Made by a program: the position numbers and the translations under genes. A DNA stretch of 64,000 nucleotides from Rhodocytophaga rosea (GTDB lineage: Bacteria; Bacteroidota; Bacteroidia; Cytophagales; 172606-1), in assembly GCF_010119975.1 (NCBI RefSeq), contig NZ_CP048222.1, positions 2,622,501-2,686,500 of the forward strand, in the 5' to 3' direction. The notes beneath the pieces are model-generated. The model did no database searches. It saw only the letters and a program-made list of their open reading frames with translations, and had not been told where the DNA came from. This document shows positions 8,438 through 19,334 of this stretch, piece after piece. Within the stretch, counting starts at the first letter, position 1. The number at the start of each line of letters is the position of its first letter.

Positions 8438-10120
8438 TTACTCTGCAATGGGATTAATGAGCACCAACTGGGCATTCTGAAATTTAACTAGAGGTACATA
8501 TTGGTTGTCGTTGGCACCAGTATAATTATAGCCTGGCAGAATCACGCCTTTTTGCGGCGCTTGCTGGTGTAAAGCCTGGTGGAAAAATGTACCATGTTCA
8601 CCTAGTAAACGGCCAAAAAACAGCATCATATCATAACCCTGGTAGGAGTATATAGAAGGAATGATACTCTTTTTCGACACATAATTCTTGCGGAAAGATT
8701 TTACAGTTTCGCTGCCATAATCAATGTATTCGGGATAGATAAAATGGATATTCCGCCTTTCAAACTGATCAAAGGAGATCAACTTTAACTCAAGCCAGTT
8801 AGATAAGGTGACTACAGGAACTTTAGAAGAACGCTGTTCGAGGGCATTGGTAAAGTTAACCACAATATTCTGGTTATCAGTTGTAATAAACACATGGCCA
8901 AGGCTGGTTTCCTGCGTTTCAGTAATGGCTTGCGCAATATCTCCTACATTGACCTGGGTAATTTTTTTGATGGCATTTACTTTTCCGCCTTTATCCAGAA
9001 TCTGTTTGCGGTAAGTTACCGCCAGAGAAGAATCCTTAGGCGTAGGGCCAAACAAAATCATGACCGATTTTGGTGCAAATGTATTGAGGGCATATTCAGC
9101 AGCCTTTTGCACCTGTGTTTCCAGCGAAGGCTTTAACAGGTAAGCAGATGGATTATTTTCTATTAACTGGCCATTATTAGAAATCGGATTAATAAGTCCT
9201 ACACTTTTCTGGTTAGCAAACGCTACAGCTACTTTATTTGTAGCTCCATATAAAGGGCCAATTAAGATATCCATTCCGGCAAATTCCGGCAGATTTACTG
9301 TTTCCAGCATCTTATTTCCATCGTTTGCAATATCATATGCAAATACATTCACTTTTGTACCCTGTGTAGTAAGTTCATCGGCCGCTATTCTAATTCCTTC
9401 ATACATATCCAATACAAACTGGTTGTTTCGAGGTTTTCCGGCTTCCATGCCTTCGGGCTGAAATGGAAAAAGAACTGCTATGTTGTATTCAGCCTTCTTA
9501 GAAATCTTTTTCAATTCCTCCATTGCCTTAATTCTGCCCAGCTTAAACTTAGTATCTAACTGTTTGGCAAGGCTGGCATCTTCGTCTCTGGCACTGGCGA
9601 GCAATTTGTCTATTAATACACCTGCAATTACTTCATCTTCCGGATATTTTTTCTGAAGATTTTTCAGCGTATTTAGTTCTTGCTCCTGAGCCAGATAGTG
9701 GCTTTTTAGGTTCTGAACATCTTCCCGGATTTGTTTGCTTTTGCATTTTTCCAGGTAACCTAACGCAGCATCTTCGTTACCTTTTTCAAAAGCGATATTG
9801 GCTAATAAATAGTTAGCTGATTCTGCATCCGAGAAGGAAGGATATTTTTCCAGCAACTGAATGAGTTGCAGGCGGGCAGCATCGTATTTGGCTGTTTTAA
9901 ATAATGCATACGCCTGGTAATAATGACTATAAGCGATATATGGATTATCGGCTGTTTGTTTAGAAAGAGAACTGAAGATTTCCCGGGCTAAATCATATTT
10001 CTCTTGTTTGAGTAGTTGTTTTCCTGATTCATATTTACGCTCCAGGTCTTTATTTGCTTGTGAAAAGGCTACAAACGAAAGGATGAGAAAGCAGAAAGTA
10101 AGCAATGTTTTTTGCATCAT
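8438..10120 (-). CDS. TPR plus periplasmic-binding-protein type 1 (LivJ-like) protein
   Basis: A 560-residue secreted protein with a signal peptide (MMQKTLLTFCFLILSFVAFSQ). Residues about 22-185 are helical TPR-like repeats (YQAYALFKTAKYDAA, ANYLLANIAFEKGNEDAALGYLEKC). Residues about 210-555 form a type-1 periplasmic-binding fold related to branched-chain amino-acid binding proteins and LpoA-like proteins (YNIAVLFPFQ, ILIGPLYGATNKVAVAFA, SYQGYDMMLFFGRLL). The TPR-plus-PBP1 layout resembles the LpoA activator of penicillin-binding proteins, but I cannot show that function. No ABC permease lies nearby, which argues against a simple transporter role. It follows yidC on the same strand and has its own candidate promoter at 10224-10231. 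Confidence 0.8.
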   Translation of the reverse strand: MMQKTLLTFCFLILSFVAFSQANKDLERKYESGKQLLKQEKYDLAREIFSSLSKQTADNPYIAYSHYYQAYALFKTAKYDAARLQLIQLLEKYPSFSDAESANYLLANIAFEKGNEDAALGYLEKCKSKQIREDVQNLKSHYLAQEQELNTLKNLQKKYPEDEVIAGVLIDKLLASARDEDASLAKQLDTKFKLGRIKAMEELKKISKKAEYNIAVLFPFQPEGMEAGKPRNNQFVLDMYEGIRIAADELTTQGTKVNVFAYDIANDGNKMLETVNLPEFAGMDILIGPLYGATNKVAVAFANQKSVGLINPISNNGQLIENNPSAYLLKPSLETQVQKAAEYALNTFAPKSVMILFGPTPKDSSLAVTYRKQILDKGGKVNAIKKITQVNVGDIAQAITETQETSLGHVFITTDNQNIVVNFTNALEQRSSKVPVVTLSNWLELKLISFDQFERRNIHFIYPEYIDYGSETVKSFRKNYVSKKSIIPSIYSYQGYDMMLFFGRLLGEHGTFFHQALHQQAPQKGVILPGYNYTGANDNQYVPLVKFQNAQLVLINPIAE

Positions 10121-10223
10121 AGAAGAATTAAATGGATCACGATAAGTTCAAACTTGGTGCATTCCTCTACACAAGCTTTTCAATATGCACAAATTCACAA
10201 CTGGTACAGCCTCATGAGAACTG

Positions 10224-10231
10224 CAAACATA
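10224..10231 (-). promoter_or_regulatory. Candidate -7 element (TATGTTTG) for the TPR/PBP1 gene
   Basis: TATGTTTG on the minus strand, about 100 bases before the ATG at 10120, matches TAnnTTTG. A -33 element at standard spacing is not evident. Confidence 0.45.
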
Positions 10232-10309
10232 CAAATTTTTGAGCCAACCTGAAGCCTAAAAGCGAGTTTGCAGTTTACTGGGTATGTACGAAAAAACTAT
10301 CTCTTATCG

Positions 10310-12136
10310 TTACTTTTTCTTCTTGGCTTCTTCGGCACTTTTAAGGGCATCTTCCAGCCGCTGGGCAAATTTGGATTTCTTTTTATCCTTATTCTTGAGT
10401 TTGTTCTCGTCCAGTACTCTTCTAATCTTAGCTTCATCCACAAACTTGCGGATCACTACCTGCTGTCCAATGGAGATTACGTTGGATACAAAATAATAGA
10501 AGGTAAGTCCGGCAGGCAGTGAGTTCAGAATAAACATGAACATGATGGGCATAATATATTGCAGCGATTTCATTGGCCCCTGCATGGTAGTCATCTGGTT
10601 GTTGAAATACGCATAGGCTACCGAAGAAATCGTCATCAAAATAGTAAACAAACTGATGTGTGAACCATAGAATGGAATAGCAAAAGGCAGTGTAGCAATG
10701 GAATCATAGGTAGAAAGATCGCTCGACCACAAAAACTCTTTCTGACGCAATTCAATTAAATTAGGGAATAAACTGAATAAGGCCAGTAAAATAGGCATTT
10801 GCAACAATACAGGAATACAGCCACTCAGCGGATTTACGCCTACCTGTTGGTACAGTTTCATCTGTTCCTGCTGTACCTTAGCCATATCATCGCCATTTCT
10901 CGCCTTAATTTCTTCTATTTCCGGTTGTAAAACTTTGGTTTTTGCCAGGGAGATATACGATTTATAAGATAAGGGCAATAACATGACTCGGATTAGCAAT
11001 ACTAGAATAATGATAATAATGCCATAGTTACTGATAAATTTCTCTAGGAAATGGAATACGTTTACAATAAAATACCGGTTAATGATACGTACAATCGGCC
11101 AGCCGAAATACACATTCTCTCCAAAGCCTTCCGTTACATCATTTACTACCCTGTAATCATTAGGACCGAAATAGAAAGAAAAATTGCCTTTTCCACTTTT
11201 TAAATCAGCTATTGGAATGGCTAAACTGGCTTCCAGGGTTTTTACTGTACTGCTGTCTGCCTGGTCTACATTGGTTTTAAAGGTACCAGCAGAAAAAGCA
11301 GTAGTATTGGCGATAATTGCCGATAAAAAGAACTTCTGTTTTAAAGAAACCCATTTTACAGGTGCTTCTGCTTTCTGTTCTTCCAGGCTTTTTGAAGCTT
11401 CTGATACCTGGTCGAAGGTACCATCCTGCGTATAATAATTAATAGTAGATGTAATCCGACTGGCTTCCATATCCAGTTCGAGCCGCTTGAGCTTATCAAT
11501 CCAGTAGAATTGTACTGGTGTATTTTTTATGGCATTATCCAGGCCGGTTAGTTTGAGCTGGTGTCCCAGTTCAAAACCGCTGCCTTTCAGGCTATACGTT
11601 TGCTCGATGTATTGCGTAGGAGAAAGGGATGCACGGAAAGTAACAGCCGTACTATCTCCTGCTTTCACCTGAATATTAGAACTTGTAGTGGTAAAATATA
11701 GATTTTCCAGATTAATGTTGCCAGTGTTTGCAGGTAATGTATAGACCATCTGGCTGGTTTGCTCGTCGAGTAAAATAAGCGGTTTGCGGTCGTAGGTTTT
11801 ATAGTTTTTCAGCAAAACCTCTTTAATTCTGGCTCCTTTGCTTCCAAAAGTCACCTTAATATCCTGGTTTTCTAAAACAAGTTCTTTGTCCTGGCCGGAA
11901 GCCACTGTGGCAAAATCACCAAAGGTTCTGCGGAGGTTTTCATTGACTAAAGAGTCATTGCGAAGAGAATCGGGAAGTTCTACTGGTGTAGTTGCCGCCT
12001 GATTACCAGGTGTCTGGTTTACGCCGCCTGTATCTTTTTTTACTTGTTTAGGTTGCGGACTAGGTGCAAAAAACTGGAAATAAACAAATAACAACAATAA
12101 AATGAGCATAATGCCCGTCGCCTGATTCCTATCCAT
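10310..12136 (-). CDS. yidC: Membrane protein insertase YidC
   Basis: A 608-residue inner-membrane insertase/chaperone. There is an N-terminal membrane anchor (about residues 5-24), a large periplasmic beta-sandwich domain (about 55-350), then the conserved five-helix YidC/Oxa1 core (about 360-560) with QVGVNPLSGCIPVLLQMPILLALF, and a Lys-rich C-terminal tail that would face the ribosome. Length and layout match Bacteroidota YidC. It lies 271 bases downstream of pyrG on the same strand, with a hairpin (12240-12277) and a TAnnTTTG element (12348-12355) between. Confidence 0.97.
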   Translation of the reverse strand: MDRNQATGIMLILLLLFVYFQFFAPSPQPKQVKKDTGGVNQTPGNQAATTPVELPDSLRNDSLVNENLRRTFGDFATVASGQDKELVLENQDIKVTFGSKGARIKEVLLKNYKTYDRKPLILLDEQTSQMVYTLPANTGNINLENLYFTTTSSNIQVKAGDSTAVTFRASLSPTQYIEQTYSLKGSGFELGHQLKLTGLDNAIKNTPVQFYWIDKLKRLELDMEASRITSTINYYTQDGTFDQVSEASKSLEEQKAEAPVKWVSLKQKFFLSAIIANTTAFSAGTFKTNVDQADSSTVKTLEASLAIPIADLKSGKGNFSFYFGPNDYRVVNDVTEGFGENVYFGWPIVRIINRYFIVNVFHFLEKFISNYGIIIIILVLLIRVMLLPLSYKSYISLAKTKVLQPEIEEIKARNGDDMAKVQQEQMKLYQQVGVNPLSGCIPVLLQMPILLALFSLFPNLIELRQKEFLWSSDLSTYDSIATLPFAIPFYGSHISLFTILMTISSVAYAYFNNQMTTMQGPMKSLQYIMPIMFMFILNSLPAGLTFYYFVSNVISIGQQVVIRKFVDEAKIRRVLDENKLKNKDKKKSKFAQRLEDALKSAEEAKKKK

Positions 12137-12239
12137 TAATATTTGTATTTATTCTTAGCGGCAAAACCATATTACTTTGCCTGTTGTACTATTTATGATG
12201 CTACTTATTACCTTCCTGAGAGGTGCTAACTTGAAAAAG

Positions 12240-12277
12240 GAAAACTTTCTGCAATTAATGAATTACAAAAAGTTTTC
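12240..12277 (-). terminator. Probable intrinsic terminator of pyrG
   Basis: Arms GAAAACTTT (12240-12248) and AAAGTTTTC (12269-12277). On the minus strand the hairpin is followed by CTTTTTC. It sits between the pyrG stop and yidC. Confidence 0.55.
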
Positions 12278-12347
12278 TCTTACAGTATAATTATCTGTAC
12301 TAATCCGAATTCTTCTCATTTTCAGCGGTCAAGCTGATTCCGGGCTG

Positions 12348-12355
12348 CAAAATTA
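12348..12355 (-). promoter_or_regulatory. Candidate -7 element (TAATTTTG) upstream of yidC
   Basis: TAATTTTG on the minus strand fits TAnnTTTG and lies just after the pyrG stop, about 210 bases before yidC. No -33 TTG is seen, and the hairpin at 12240-12277 would lie within the leader, so this is weak. Confidence 0.35.
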
Positions 12356-12407
12356 AGGTAAATAATTTATATGTGAACAGCTTTTTGCAGCTTTACGCAC
12401 TTAATTC

Positions 12408-14056
<1,649 letters not shown>

Positions 14057-14066
14057 TTATGGGATA

Positions 14067-14074
14067 CAAAGGTA
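14067..14074 (-). promoter_or_regulatory. Promoter of pyrG (TTTTG, N19, TACCTTTG)
   Basis: TACCTTTG on the minus strand lies 28 bases before the pyrG ATG. A TTTTG (minus strand of 14094-14098) sits exactly 19 bases upstream of it, giving the full Bacteroidetes -33/-7 arrangement. This is the best promoter match in the window. Confidence 0.75.
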
Positions 14075-14169
14075 CATGTAATATTTCAATACCCAAAACC
14101 AAAAATAACATCAGGTCACGAATAAGAATTCTTTTCATAAATGATGTCTCAATAGAACATATAGCCAAT

Positions 14170-14201
14170 AAAAAAGCCCGGCCAAAATATGGCAAGGCTT
14201 T
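14170..14201 (-). terminator. Intrinsic terminator after the YkuD_2-type gene
   Basis: On the minus strand, AAAGCCTTGCC pairs with GGCCGGGCTTT with one mismatch and one wobble, followed by a run of six T. It lies about 20 bases beyond the stop at 14223. Confidence 0.7.
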
Positions 14202-14222
14202 CCAGTTAAAAAGTATATTATA

Positions 14223-15008
14223 TTATAAAGTAGCCATTGTTGCGGATGTTTCAGTAACGGACTGATTCACCAGGAAATAGTCCATGGCTGTATTTTCTGC
14301 CAATAATCTGGATTTTTTCTCATAAGCTGAGTCTGGAAAGTATATGAACAGGCAAGTTTTATCCATTAACGTAGAAATCACTTCCTTATGATTTTTTATA
14401 GGAATAGCCGGGCAACCTAAACTTCTGCCCAACCTGCCGGTTTTGTTTATAAATGATTCAGTTACATAATCGGCGCTGTGCATAACAACCGATCTGGTTC
14501 TGGCATTGCAATTAAATCCTTCGTCAGCACCATCCAGGTACAATGATAAACCGTGCTTACCAATATAAGTATCACCAGTGACATAAAATCCGAAGCTGCT
14601 CATGTTCGATTCCACTTCATTGGAAAAGTTCTTGGCATATTCATCGCCCGTATTTCGTCCATGTGCAACCAGAGATTCATAAACCACCCGCTTTTTATTC
14701 AGATCAATCGTCCACAAGCGGTTTTTAGTAGACGAAAGACGAAAATCAATAATGGTTAATATATTTTTATCAGAAAGTTTACCGGCCGCTTTTAAATTCA
14801 GGTATCCTACATAACTCTTCCGGAATAATTCGAAAGATGGTTTAGATTTTTTGAATAAGATGGTCCGATACAAGGAATGAATGTGATTTTCGAAAAGAAC
14901 AACTTTTGCTTCGGAACCATTGCCGCCGTTGGGAGCCGGTGTAGCGGCGTATATTGATATGGAAATAAATAAAGACAGAATAAATAGAATAATGGCTTTT
15001 CTCTGCAT
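14223..15008 (-). CDS. Murein L,D-transpeptidase-like protein (YkuD_2 family)
   Basis: A 261-residue exported protein with a signal peptide ending near IYAATPAP. The catalytic core has the His in SVVMHSADY and the Cys in GRSLGCPAIP, matching the YkuD_2 (PF13645) pattern. These proteins are predicted to act on peptidoglycan cross-links in the periplasm; biochemical activity is known mainly by analogy with YkuD. It is separate from the smaller YkuD lipoprotein at 2092-2595. It lies upstream of pyrG on the same strand but is isolated from it by the terminator at 14170-14201. Confidence 0.83.
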   Translation of the reverse strand: MQRKAIILFILSLFISISIYAATPAPNGGNGSEAKVVLFENHIHSLYRTILFKKSKPSFELFRKSYVGYLNLKAAGKLSDKNILTIIDFRLSSTKNRLWTIDLNKKRVVYESLVAHGRNTGDEYAKNFSNEVESNMSSFGFYVTGDTYIGKHGLSLYLDGADEGFNCNARTRSVVMHSADYVTESFINKTGRLGRSLGCPAIPIKNHKEVISTLMDKTCLFIYFPDSAYEKKSRLLAENTAMDYFLVNQSVTETSATMATL

Positions 15009-15253
15009 ATCTGCTGGGTTAAGGTTAAAATATTAATTTATCCGGTTCATAATATAACGCTATTCAGGCACTTTTCATTCCCTACACCCTAAAGTTTTTC
15101 TAAAAGTACTGACCAATAGCACAGTAACTATGTAATTTTTGGCCTGAGTTATTCATGCATTTTTCTAAAATTTAACAAAATAACCATTTTCCTTTCCTGA
15201 AAGAAAAACTGCCTGTCAAATAGCTTATCAAGCATATTATAAAATACATTCTT

Positions 15254-15261
15254 TATTTTTG
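15254..15261 (+). promoter_or_regulatory. Candidate -7 element (TATTTTTG) abutting the start codon
   Basis: TATTTTTG fits TAnnTTTG and is only three bases from the ATG at 15265. If used, transcription would begin at or next to the start codon, giving a leaderless mRNA. No clear -33 TTG. Confidence 0.4.
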
Positions 15262-15264
15262 TGC

Positions 15265-16476
15265 ATGAATTACATTCTTTTCGACGATCCGCAGTTCAGA
15301 ACATCTCTGCTGCCTTTCACTTTTACCAGGCCGGTAAGCCAGTTGAGGTCTGGTATTGTAACTATTGCCGAAAAGTGGGAGCATTTTCTCCGTTCATCTG
15401 TTTCTGATCTGACAGAAGAATACCTCCAAACAAAATTTCCACCTGTATTTACAGCTGAAAATACCTATATCAATGCTTCTGTTCTTCCAGTCACAAGCTT
15501 ACTTAAAGCTATTGACAAGTTGAAAACAGGGCAAAAACTCATTCAGCAAGAGGTATTGATTGCATTTAGAACAGATCAATCTTTCAAATCTCTGCAAGAA
15601 TTAATCTCAGCAACACAAACCCAACCAAAAGCAGTTAATTTCCCAGATGAAATTACCATCATCCGTAAACCTTATGATTTGTTTATTCAGAATGGTGCCC
15701 AGATCCGCTTTGACTTTAAATGGCTAACTGAAGGCCGGGAATCTACACCTGTTAGCGATGCACATACCAGCATTTATAATCCTTCTGATGTATTTATAGA
15801 GGAAGGTGCCGTAATTTTATCTGCTGTACTCAATGCGCAGGCTGGACCTATTTATATCGGTAAGAATACGCAAATTCAGGAAGGCAGCCTGATCAGGGGT
15901 GCTTTTGCTATTTGCGAAGGGTCTACGCTTCATATGGGCAGTAAAATGCGTGGCGACAATACCATTGGCCCTAATTGTAAGGTAGGCGGCGAAATTACTA
16001 ATAGCATTATTATGGGGAATAGTAACAAAGCGCATGAAGGATATTTAGGTAATTCAGTAATTGGTGAATGGTGTAACCTGGGTGCTGACAGCAATACCTC
16101 TAATATGAAAAATGACTATGGTACGGTAAAATTGTGGAGTTATGCAGAAAAAAAATTGGTAGACACCGGCCTGCATTTTTGCGGCCTGATGATGGGCGAT
16201 CATTCCAAAGCAGGAATCAATACTATGTTCAATACAGGCACGGTAGTAGGGGTAAGCGCCAATATTTTTGGAGCAGATTTTCCACCTAAATATATCCCTT
16301 CTTTCTCATGGGGTGGCGCCAGAGGGCTCGAAATTTACCAGCTTGAAAAAGCGTTGGAAGTTGCCGACCGTGCCATGCAACGCCGGAATCAGAATTTTCA
16401 GGAAGTGGATAGAAACATTCTGGAATATATCTTCAAACTCACTCATCAACCCAGCAAACGGATAGGGTTTATTTAA
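15265..16476 (+). CDS. GlmU-like putative sugar nucleotidyltransferase
   Basis: A 403-residue protein starting MNYILFDDPQFRTSLLPFTFTRP. The first 180 or so residues are a divergent nucleotidyltransferase-like domain (NTP_transf_4 type). The C-terminal part is a left-handed beta-helix with hexapeptide repeats (about 190-350: PIYIGKNTQIQEGS, IGPNCKVGGEI, IMGNSNKAHEGYLGNSVIGEWC, MMGDHSKAGINTMFNTG), related to GlmU acyltransferase. A role in activated-sugar or cell-wall precursor synthesis is inferred. The reading frame is open to a TTG at 15259, but the ATG at 15265 matches the family start. holB begins 48 bases downstream. Confidence 0.85.
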   Translation: MNYILFDDPQFRTSLLPFTFTRPVSQLRSGIVTIAEKWEHFLRSSVSDLTEEYLQTKFPPVFTAENTYINASVLPVTSLLKAIDKLKTGQKLIQQEVLIAFRTDQSFKSLQELISATQTQPKAVNFPDEITIIRKPYDLFIQNGAQIRFDFKWLTEGRESTPVSDAHTSIYNPSDVFIEEGAVILSAVLNAQAGPIYIGKNTQIQEGSLIRGAFAICEGSTLHMGSKMRGDNTIGPNCKVGGEITNSIIMGNSNKAHEGYLGNSVIGEWCNLGADSNTSNMKNDYGTVKLWSYAEKKLVDTGLHFCGLMMGDHSKAGINTMFNTGTVVGVSANIFGADFPPKYIPSFSWGGARGLEIYQLEKALEVADRAMQRRNQNFQEVDRNILEYIFKLTHQPSKRIGFI

Positions 16477-16523
16477 AATGGATACTATTTTCAACTATCA
16501 ACTTTCCATTTTCAATTTTTACT

Positions 16524-17648
16524 ATGCTCTTTAAAGATATTCCTGGCCTCGATGAAGTAAAGCAATCTTTGCTACAAGCAGTACAGAAAGGCCAGATTGC
16601 ACATGCGCAGCTTTTTTTTGGAAATGAAGGCAGTGCCAATCTCAGCCTGGCGCTGGCATATGCTACGTATATAAATTGCGAAAACCGCCAGCCGGAAGAT
16701 GCCTGCGGACAGTGTGCCGCTTGCAGTAAGATCAATAAATACATACACCCGGACCTGCACTTTGTATTTCCGGTAGCTGCTACCAAAAAGGTAAATAAAG
16801 ATCCGCTCAGCGAAAATTTTCTGCCTGAATGGCGTACGTATTTAAAGGAAAACTTATATGGAAACCTAAGTGACTGGTGCAATTTTATAGGCACCGAAAA
16901 CCGACAGCCTATCATTTCTGCGGAAGAAAGCAGGTCTATTATTCAGAAACTCAGCCTGAAAGCCTATGAAGCTTCTTACAAAGTGCTGCTGATCTGGTTG
17001 CCCGAACACATGAATATCACTTCTGCTAATGCTTTACTGAAAATCCTGGAAGAACCACCTCCTAAAACGGTATTTTTACTGGTAAGCCAGAGTATAGATA
17101 AAATACTTACTACTATTCTCTCCCGTACGCAACTGGTTCGGATCAGGCCCTTTACGAGCCAGGAAATATGGCATATCCTGGTAGATAAGCATGAGATGGA
17201 TGCCAAACGGGCAGTTCAGGTGGCGTATTTATCTGATGGAAGTTTGAGTGAAGCGTTACGGCTATCAAAAGAAAGCCTCAACGATAACCATGTGTGGTTC
17301 CGTGACTGGATGCGCCTCTGTTTCCGGGCTAATTTCACTGACCTGGTAGAGTGGGCTGAAAAGTTTAACAAACTCACCAAAGAAGGACAAAAAAGTGTAT
17401 TGCTCTACGGTACAGAAATAGTCCGTGAAACGCTCATGAACTCCTTTAAGGAAGCTAAACTTAACCGGCTGGAAGGCGAAGAACTTACTTTTGTAGAAGG
17501 TTTTGCCAAAGTAATTACCCCTACAAAAGCTGAATTACTGTATAATCAGTTCAATGATGCCTCTTATCACCTGGAGCGGAATGCCAGCCCTAAGATTGTA
17601 TTTCTGGATACTTCTCTGATTATAAGCGGAATTATCAAATCTGCATAG
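16524..17648 (+). CDS. holB: DNA polymerase III subunit delta prime
   Basis: A 374-residue clamp-loader subunit. The start MLFKDIPGLDEVKQSL and the HAQLFFGNEGSANL segment place it in the DnaX/HolB AAA+ group; the P-loop is degenerate (no GKT), as expected for the non-ATPase delta prime stator. A Cys cluster (about residues 52-69) is a zinc module. The sensor region SNALLKILEEPPP and LSRTQLVRIRP follow. It acts in the cytoplasm, helping load the sliding clamp. It sits 48 bases downstream of the GlmU-like gene and is closed by a hairpin at 17659-17695. Confidence 0.92.
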   Translation: MLFKDIPGLDEVKQSLLQAVQKGQIAHAQLFFGNEGSANLSLALAYATYINCENRQPEDACGQCAACSKINKYIHPDLHFVFPVAATKKVNKDPLSENFLPEWRTYLKENLYGNLSDWCNFIGTENRQPIISAEESRSIIQKLSLKAYEASYKVLLIWLPEHMNITSANALLKILEEPPPKTVFLLVSQSIDKILTTILSRTQLVRIRPFTSQEIWHILVDKHEMDAKRAVQVAYLSDGSLSEALRLSKESLNDNHVWFRDWMRLCFRANFTDLVEWAEKFNKLTKEGQKSVLLYGTEIVRETLMNSFKEAKLNRLEGEELTFVEGFAKVITPTKAELLYNQFNDASYHLERNASPKIVFLDTSLIISGIIKSA

Positions 17649-17658
17649 ACTGTAAATA

Positions 17659-17695
17659 ATAAACCCGCAAGTTTTTAGAAACATTGCGGGTTTAT
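17659..17695 (+). terminator. Terminator hairpin after holB
   Basis: Perfect 12-base arms ATAAACCCGCAA (17659-17670) and TTGCGGGTTTAT (17684-17695) with a 13-base loop. No long T run follows on the plus strand. Confidence 0.65.
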
Positions 17696-17752
17696 GGAAT
17701 ACGTTAACAAACAATACAGTTTTGGTAAAAAGCAGGTATTAACTCTTTCTAG

Positions 17753-17781
17753 TTAACAGGCTCATTGAATGAGCCTGTTAA
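17753..17781 (-). terminator. Terminator hairpin after the susD gene
   Basis: Perfect 13-base arms TTAACAGGCTCAT (17753-17765) and ATGAGCCTGTTAA (17769-17781) with a TGA loop, just past the susD stop at 17792. Symmetrical, so it could also stop transcripts coming from holB. Confidence 0.7.
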
Positions 17782-17791
17782 ACAATACAGA

Positions 17792-19312
17792 TTAATTAAA
17801 TCCCAGATTCTGTACTAAGCTTTTGTTATTATCAATTTCACGTTGAGGAATCGGGAATAACAGTTGATTAGCTGTAAAGGTTTTGTTATATACTGTAGTA
17901 TGACCAACAAAGTCATCCCAGTTTTTAGTAAGGTCATTACGTACTTTGCGGGTTCTTACCATATCAAACCACATTTTATTTTCGAAGGCAAGTTCAAAAT
18001 ACCGCTCAGCCCACACTGCTTTTTCAAAGTCTTCCTGAGAGGTAACTGTGACAGGCCCTAATTTTGCCCGGTCCCGGATCATATTCAAATACATTCTGGC
18101 ATTGGCATTTGGACTACCTTCTGCCCGGTTAGACGCTTCTGCATACATCAGCATTACATCTGCCAAACGATAAACTGTAAAATTCAGACTGGATTTGGCA
18201 TCTACATCAACTGCCTGCTTATCAAAGTATTTGTAGATATAATATCCCCCCAAATTTAAGCTATCTCTTCTGGCATCACCTACCGGGTAATCATTGGGAT
18301 GACCTTTGTAATAGGTATAATAGAACTGCTTTTCCTGCGTCCGTTTATCGCCGGGTTCATAACTTTGAACAAATTCCCGGCGGGGAGTAATTCCACCATA
18401 TTCATCGGCATAAGCGGCAATTCCTCTCAAGGTAGGCAAGGTAGCCGGTGTCAGGTAATTGTGCCGGATATCTTTGGTATATTGTACCTGGAAAATGAAT
18501 TCTCCTTTATTATTATTAGCCGGATTGATCATGTCATTGTATTCCGGGAAAAGAGTGAACACACCGCTGTTGATCACTTCCAGAGAACGCTTGGCTGACT
18601 CCGCATAAGCAGTTGCCCCACCTTCAGCCGGATAGCCAGCATAGGTCAAATATACATCGGCCAGCATGGATTTGATCATGCCCATGGAAACTCTTCCTGA
18701 CTCATCTCTCCAGGGCAAAGTAGATTTTTCAGCCTCCAGCAGATCCGGAATGATAATCTCATCATAGATCTCTTTCAGCGGAGAACGAGGAGTTTGAACC
18801 TGATCTAAAGAAGTAGCCAATTGTGTAACTTTAGGCACATCACCAAACATACGCACCAGGTAGAAATAATAGAGTGCCCGCATGGCTCTAACTTCTGCCA
18901 GCATATTGGTTTTCTCAACATCGGTAATTGTGTTAAACTCACCTAGTTTGGTTAGGGCTAAATTACATCTGGCTATGCCCTGATACATCCCTTCCCACCA
19001 GTTATCAATGTAAAAAGCACGGGCATCGTAGGTGAGTTCTGTGAATTTGAATGCTTCGGACTGGGCATTGCCGTCGGCTTTACCGGTCATATATTCCAGT
19101 AATCCTGGATTGGAACCTCCCCAGCCGCCTGCATTGGTACTTAACCTGTCTATATTAACATATGCTGAATTGGCAAAGGCACGGGCAATATCCGGGCTGG
19201 TTACCGGAGTGTCGGTGGTAAGGGAATTAGTAGGCTTTTCTTCCAGAAAGTCTTTGCAGGAAGTGGCCATTAATAAGAGACCACAAATAGTTATATATCG
19301 TAATTTGACCAT
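17792..19312 (-). CDS. SusD/RagB-family nutrient-binding outer-membrane lipoprotein
   Basis: A 506-residue surface lipoprotein with lipobox MATSC (Cys19) and the usual start KDFLEEKPTNSLT. The N-terminal TPR-like helices (EVRAMRALYYFYLVRMFGDVP) and the C-terminal RagB/SusD domain (VYRLADVMLMYAEASNRA, WAERYFELAFENKMWFDMVRTR) are both present. SusD proteins cap the SusC channel and bind glycans or peptides. It begins 22 bases after susC ends, the last gene of a sigma/FecR/SusC/SusD unit. The ligand cannot be read from sequence. Confidence 0.95.
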   Translation of the reverse strand: MVKLRYITICGLLLMATSCKDFLEEKPTNSLTTDTPVTSPDIARAFANSAYVNIDRLSTNAGGWGGSNPGLLEYMTGKADGNAQSEAFKFTELTYDARAFYIDNWWEGMYQGIARCNLALTKLGEFNTITDVEKTNMLAEVRAMRALYYFYLVRMFGDVPKVTQLATSLDQVQTPRSPLKEIYDEIIIPDLLEAEKSTLPWRDESGRVSMGMIKSMLADVYLTYAGYPAEGGATAYAESAKRSLEVINSGVFTLFPEYNDMINPANNNKGEFIFQVQYTKDIRHNYLTPATLPTLRGIAAYADEYGGITPRREFVQSYEPGDKRTQEKQFYYTYYKGHPNDYPVGDARRDSLNLGGYYIYKYFDKQAVDVDAKSSLNFTVYRLADVMLMYAEASNRAEGSPNANARMYLNMIRDRAKLGPVTVTSQEDFEKAVWAERYFELAFENKMWFDMVRTRKVRNDLTKNWDDFVGHTTVYNKTFTANQLLFPIPQREIDNNKSLVQNLGFN

Positions 19313-19334
19313 AGTCGTAAGGTTTAGATAAAAT

